23,496 nt of DNA from Neisseria sicca 4320 (GTDB lineage Bacteria; Pseudomonadota; Gammaproteobacteria; Burkholderiales; Neisseriaceae). The position numbers and the translations under genes were made by a program. The notes beneath the pieces are model-generated. The model made no database searches, had not been told where the DNA came from, and saw only the letters and a list, made by a program, of their open reading frames with translations. Below are positions 21,219-23,496 of this stretch, one piece after another. The stretch is taken from the NCBI RefSeq assembly GCF_000193735.1, contig NZ_AEPF01000044.1, forward strand, positions 1 through 23,496, in the 5' to 3' direction. Numbering within the stretch: position 1 is the stretch's first letter; the number at the start of each line of letters is the position of its first letter.

Positions 21219-21230
21219 AGGTCGTCTGAA
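21219..21230 (+). other. Single DNA uptake sequence, last one before the right end
   Basis: AGGTCGTCTGAA. No further DUS occurs in the remaining 2.27 kb of the window. Confidence 0.88.
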
Positions 21231-21248
21231 AAATAAAACGCGGTAAAC

Positions 21249-21280
21249 AAAAAAAGCCGTACGGAATAATTCCGACGGCT
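21249..21280 (-). terminator. Intrinsic terminator of the Ala-rich lipoprotein gene
   Basis: On the minus strand AGCCGT-CGGAA/TTCCG-ACGGCT forms an 11-bp stem with one bulged base and a 3-base loop, followed by seven T. It contains no DUS. Confidence 0.85.
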
Positions 21281-21302
21281 TCTTTATATGCTGTTAAATT
21301 AA

Positions 21303-21713
21303 CTACTTATTTGCAGCATCTTTCATTTTGTCTGCCGCTTTGTGGGTCGCATCAGCGGCCTTGTCCAAAGCATTTTTTGCAGCATTTTTTGCATGTTCGG
21401 CTGCTTCTTCCATTTTGGCAACTGCTTTTCCTGTTGCCTCAGTGGCGTTTGATAAGGCTTTATCTGCAGATTTTCTTGTGTCAGAAACAGCTTGATCCGC
21501 ATTTGCCTTGGCGCCATCGGAAGCTTCTTTTGTATCGGACGCCGCCCCTTTGGCGCTGGAAGCAGCTCTTTCTGCCATCCCTTTTACTTCAGAAGCAGCG
21601 GCTTTGATATCTGAAGCCACAGCAGAAGCAGCCTCGCGGGATTGTTGTTTAGTCTCTTGAGAGCATGCAGTCAAACCGGTTGTTATCATTGCGGCTAACA
21701 ATAATTTTTTCAT
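21303..21713 (-). CDS. Alanine-rich lipoprotein with heptad/undecad-like helical repeats
   Basis: The 136-residue precursor has a short signal peptide and the lipobox LTAC (Cys17). The mature part is almost entirely Ala, Lys, Ser, Glu and Asp in an irregular 11-residue rhythm (AASDTKEASDGAK, ADQAVSDTRKSADK, ATEATGKAVAK, AAKNALDKAADATHKAADK). This predicts one long amphipathic helix or coiled coil, similar to LEA-like and Lpp-like proteins. I would place it in the outer membrane facing the periplasm, perhaps structural or stress related, but function is not known. AAAGG lies 7 bases before the ATG at 21713, and an extended -10 is visible further upstream. It has its own intrinsic terminator. 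Confidence 0.8.
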   Translation of the reverse strand: MKKLLLAAMITTGLTACSQETKQQSREAASAVASDIKAAASEVKGMAERAASSAKGAASDTKEASDGAKANADQAVSDTRKSADKALSNATEATGKAVAKMEEAAEHAKNAAKNALDKAADATHKAADKMKDAANK

Positions 21714-21772
21714 TATGAACCTTTCATTATTATGTAGAGAAACCTGCTAATTTTAGTCAGACGTAAAATCAT

Positions 21773-21781
21773 ATCATAGCA
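21773..21781 (-). promoter_or_regulatory. Extended -10 promoter element for the lipoprotein gene
   Basis: On the minus strand TGCTATGAT (TGn plus TATGAT) lies about 60 bases before the start codon. Confidence 0.45.
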
Positions 21782-21856
21782 AGTTGGTAAAATATGGCTT
21801 TTAACGGCAAATAACAGAATGATTGCTTTTATTGAAAAAAAAATTCAAAAAACTTA

Positions 21857-21885
21857 TTGACGTGCAAGAAGCTGACTAATATAAT
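21857..21885 (+). promoter_or_regulatory. Sigma-70 promoter of tRNA-Lys
   Basis: TTGACG (21857-21862) and TATAAT (21880-21885) are separated by 17 bases, placing the start of transcription just before the tRNA. Confidence 0.85.
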
Positions 21886-21897
21886 TTCGAGCTTATC

Positions 21898-21973
21898 GGG
21901 TCGTTAGCTCAGTCGGTAGAGCAGCGGACTTTTAATCCGTTGGTCGAGCGTTCGAATCGCTCACGACCCACCA
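21898..21973 (+). tRNA. tRNA-Lys, anticodon UUU
   Basis: The 76 bases fold as a standard tRNA with CCA encoded. Acceptor stem GGGTCGT/ACGACCC is followed by discriminator A, D stem GCTC/GAGC, anticodon stem GCGGA/TCCGT with loop CTTTTAA (TTT at 21931-21933), and T stem GAGCG/CGCTC with TTCGAAT loop. It is intact although an integrase gene lies 24 bases downstream on the other strand, so it is a likely attachment target. Confidence 0.97.
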
Positions 21974-21981
21974 CTTTTCCT

Positions 21982-22010
21982 AAGCCTAAACAATTGTTTA
22001 GGCTTTTTTG
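21982..22010 (+). terminator. Terminator of tRNA-Lys, overlapping the integrase stop
   Basis: AAGCCTAAACAA-TTGTTTAGGCTT is a perfect 24-base palindrome followed by T residues. The integrase stop codon (21998-22000) lies in its right half. Confidence 0.88.
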
Positions 22011-23035
22011 CCACCGTCTGTCTTGGGGTGTGCCTGTTTTGTGTCGAAACTAAGACCGACACTGTCCAATATAGCCGCGTGTCCGTGCAAATGTTCGGGG
22101 GCCAGATGGGCATACTTCTGAACCATCCCGACATTTTCCCAACCGCCCATTTCCTGCAAAGCGGCGAGCGGAACGCCGGCTTGTACCAGCCAACTTGCCC
22201 AAGTATGCCTCAGATCGTGCCAGCGGAAATCGGCAATGCCTGCTTTTAACAATGCGTTTTTCCAAATGCGGGAGCTGATGCTTTTCACGGGTTTGCCGTT
22301 TGGTTGGGTAAAAACAAAAGACGGGTTTCTGCCCATCTGTTTATCCAATATACCGAGTGCCGTCTGATTCAGGGCAACGCCGATAGGCCTTCCGGCTTTG
22401 GCTTCGTCGGCCTCAATCCATGCCGTCTTGCGGCTTAGATTGATCTGCGACCAATTCAGCCCCAGTACATTGCGTTGCCGCAAGCCTGTCGCTAAGCTGA
22501 ACACTGCCATATCGGCTAAATACTCCGGCAGGGCATCAATCAACCTTTGGGCTTCTTCATGCTTCAGCCAACGGATACAGCGTTTGGCTTCACGATACAA
22601 CTTCAACTTCGGCACGTTGTCCAGCCAGCCCCATTCTTTTTCCGCCTTATTCAAAATCGAACGGATTAAGGCAAGATAGCGATTTTTGGTACTGTCTGAA
22701 CACGTCATGCGGTTGATGGTCTGCATGATGAAATCATGGCTCATATGGTGCAAGAAGACACCTCTGAAATGAACCAGGCAGCGCAAACGGCTGATGTCAT
22801 CCCTGATGCTTTTCTTGTCCCTCATCTCTTCAATCCACCGAACTGCCGCTTCATCCCACAGTCTTTTCGGTTTTTCGTTGAAATGTTCCTGCTGCCATAA
22901 TTCATGTTTCAGTTTGTCGTGCAGCCTTTGGACTTCATTTTTTTCTTTCGTGCGAGAAGATTGTCTAATACGTTGACCGCTTTGCGTTGTGATGTCAATG
23001 TAATAGACACCGTTTTCGCGTTTATAGATCGGCAT
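21998..23035 (-). CDS. Phage-type tyrosine site-specific integrase
   Basis: The 345-residue recombinase has an N-terminal arm-type region (MPIYKRENGVYYIDITTQSG), a core-binding SAM-like domain at about 55-145, and a catalytic domain from about 155. The catalytic set is complete: Arg186 (ATGLRQRN), Lys213 (DEAKAGRP), His273 and Arg276 (WHDLRHTWAS), Trp299 (MGGWEN) and Tyr308 (VQKYAHL). It faces the tRNA-Lys gene with its 3' end, and its last codons run into the tRNA terminator palindrome. This is the usual arrangement of an integrative element inserted at a tRNA 3' end. AGGAG lies 9 bases before the ATG at 23035, supporting this start even though it overlaps the next gene upstream by 127 bases. 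No DUS is present, unlike the surrounding core genome. Confidence 0.96.
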   Translation of the reverse strand: MPIYKRENGVYYIDITTQSGQRIRQSSRTKEKNEVQRLHDKLKHELWQQEHFNEKPKRLWDEAAVRWIEEMRDKKSIRDDISRLRCLVHFRGVFLHHMSHDFIMQTINRMTCSDSTKNRYLALIRSILNKAEKEWGWLDNVPKLKLYREAKRCIRWLKHEEAQRLIDALPEYLADMAVFSLATGLRQRNVLGLNWSQINLSRKTAWIEADEAKAGRPIGVALNQTALGILDKQMGRNPSFVFTQPNGKPVKSISSRIWKNALLKAGIADFRWHDLRHTWASWLVQAGVPLAALQEMGGWENVGMVQKYAHLAPEHLHGHAAILDSVGLSFDTKQAHPKTDGGKKA

Positions 23036-23238
23036 TTTTGTTCACTCCTACTTTCGAGTGAAGCCAGCACCCGCGCATTTTCCAGTTCGGTCAAAAATGC
23101 GTCAAGTGCGGGCTGCGTGATACAGTATTTCCGCCCGGGCATGGAGGCTGCCAAATGGCCGGAGCGGATGTATTCCCGTATGGTTTCGGGGTGGCATTTG
23201 CAGACAGCCGCCGCCTCATATATGTCATAGGTTTTCAT
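22909..23238 (-). CDS. Excisionase-like helix-turn-helix protein
   Basis: The 109-residue protein begins with a winged-helix MerR/AlpA-type domain: YDIYEAAAVCKCHPETIREYIRSGHLAASMPGRKYCITQPALDAFL at about 4-49, where the helix-turn-helix is followed by a basic wing. Such proteins act as recombination directionality factors or transcription regulators beside tyrosine integrases. The second half (ESRSEQKCRSINAKTVSITL and a basic tail) overlaps the integrase start region in another frame by 127 bases. A GAGG lies 8 bases before the ATG at 23238, and only 3 bases separate it from the stop of the preceding gene, so the three genes form one operon. The tail may be less constrained than the N-terminal domain. 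Confidence 0.82.
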   Translation of the reverse strand: MKTYDIYEAAAVCKCHPETIREYIRSGHLAASMPGRKYCITQPALDAFLTELENARVLASLESRSEQKCRSINAKTVSITLTSQRKAVNVLDNLLARKKKMKSKGCTTN

Positions 23239-23241
23239 GGG

Positions 23242-23496
23242 CTACCTCGCTGTTTCATACACTGCATAGAGGGCGTTCTCCAGCAGCAGCGACAGCCGCC
23301 GAACTGCCGCATAGCGTTTAATACGCGGCTCAAGTACCAAAAAATTGCCCCTGTCGATATAAAACAGCAGGCAGAGATAACCCTGCCTGTCTGTTTCGAT
23401 TGGAACAAGGCGGTAGTGCGGATACTGTTCGTCCGTCGGCGCGAACAGCCTACCCACTTTCACGGTAACAACCTTTATTCTTGATTCGGATAACAT
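23242..23496 (-). CDS. Small element-encoded protein, reaches the window edge
   Basis: The frame runs to the very last base, where an ATG occurs, so 84 residues are seen and the true start may lie beyond. The sequence (RIKVVTVKVGRLFAPTDEQ, HYRLVPIETDRQGYLCLLFY, LEPRIKRYAAVRRLSLLLENA) has a mix of strands and a C-terminal helix. I recognise no family or catalytic motif. It is 3 bases upstream of the excisionase-like gene on the same strand, so it belongs to the integrative element. Confidence 0.6.
   Translation of the reverse strand: MLSESRIKVVTVKVGRLFAPTDEQYPHYRLVPIETDRQGYLCLLFYIDRGNFLVLEPRIKRYAAVRRLSLLLENALYAVYETAR

Noticed and set aside
1..23496. CRISPR array, rRNA genes or complete insertion sequences
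   Set aside because: No regularly spaced direct repeats, no rRNA motifs and no transposase gene were seen. The repeated elements are DUS, CREE and inverted repeats.

Overview
The window comes from a Neisseria chromosome, most likely the N. mucosa / N. sicca / N. macacae branch. The main clue is the DNA uptake sequence dialect. The 12-mer AGGTCGTCTGAA (AG-mucDUS) occurs many times, mostly as inverted pairs that form transcription terminators, whereas the meningococcal GCCGTCTGAA core appears only three times, always inside genes. Four Correia repeat enclosed elements (CREE) and typical Neisseria gene order (yraN-gmhA-GNA2091/dolP divergent from rsmI) agree with this.

Layout. 1-754: 3' part of a TbpB-like surface lipoprotein gene. 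891-2448: xseB and ispA (overlapping), then an NTF2-like gene, convergent with pgk (2523-3701, minus). 3702-4516: a gene-poor stretch with two CREE copies in opposite orientation. 4517-6657: mnmE and ruvA. 6658-7713: a repeat mosaic holding two long inverted repeats, a frameshifted exported-protein gene and a full-length CREE. 7714-8484: parA, without parB beside it. 8694-11880 (minus): map, a single-pass membrane protein, a dolP/GNA2091-type BON lipoprotein, gmhA and yraN. 11936-15006 (plus): rsmI, a DUF488 gene, the AP endonuclease xthA/NApe, a small membrane protein and a degenerate RBBP9-like hydrolase. 15267-16648: zupT and a membrane protein. 17050-20307: an XRE-type regulator and valS. 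20395-21713 (minus): trpC and an Ala-rich lipoprotein. 21898-21973: tRNA-Lys(UUU). 21998-23496 (minus): tyrosine integrase, an excisionase-like HTH gene and a further small gene, forming one end of an integrative element that continues beyond the right edge.

Most genes are core housekeeping: isoprenoid precursors, glycolysis, tRNA modification, recombination, amino-terminal Met removal, LOS heptose, rRNA methylation, base excision repair, metal uptake, tRNA charging and tryptophan synthesis. The unusual material is in the intergenic spaces (DUS hairpins, CREE, inverted repeats) and at the right end. The integrative element carries no DUS, its integrase abuts the 3' end of tRNA-Lys, and its cargo lies outside this window. 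I found no complete novel defence or metabolic system inside the window. If one exists here, it is most likely in the cargo of that element.
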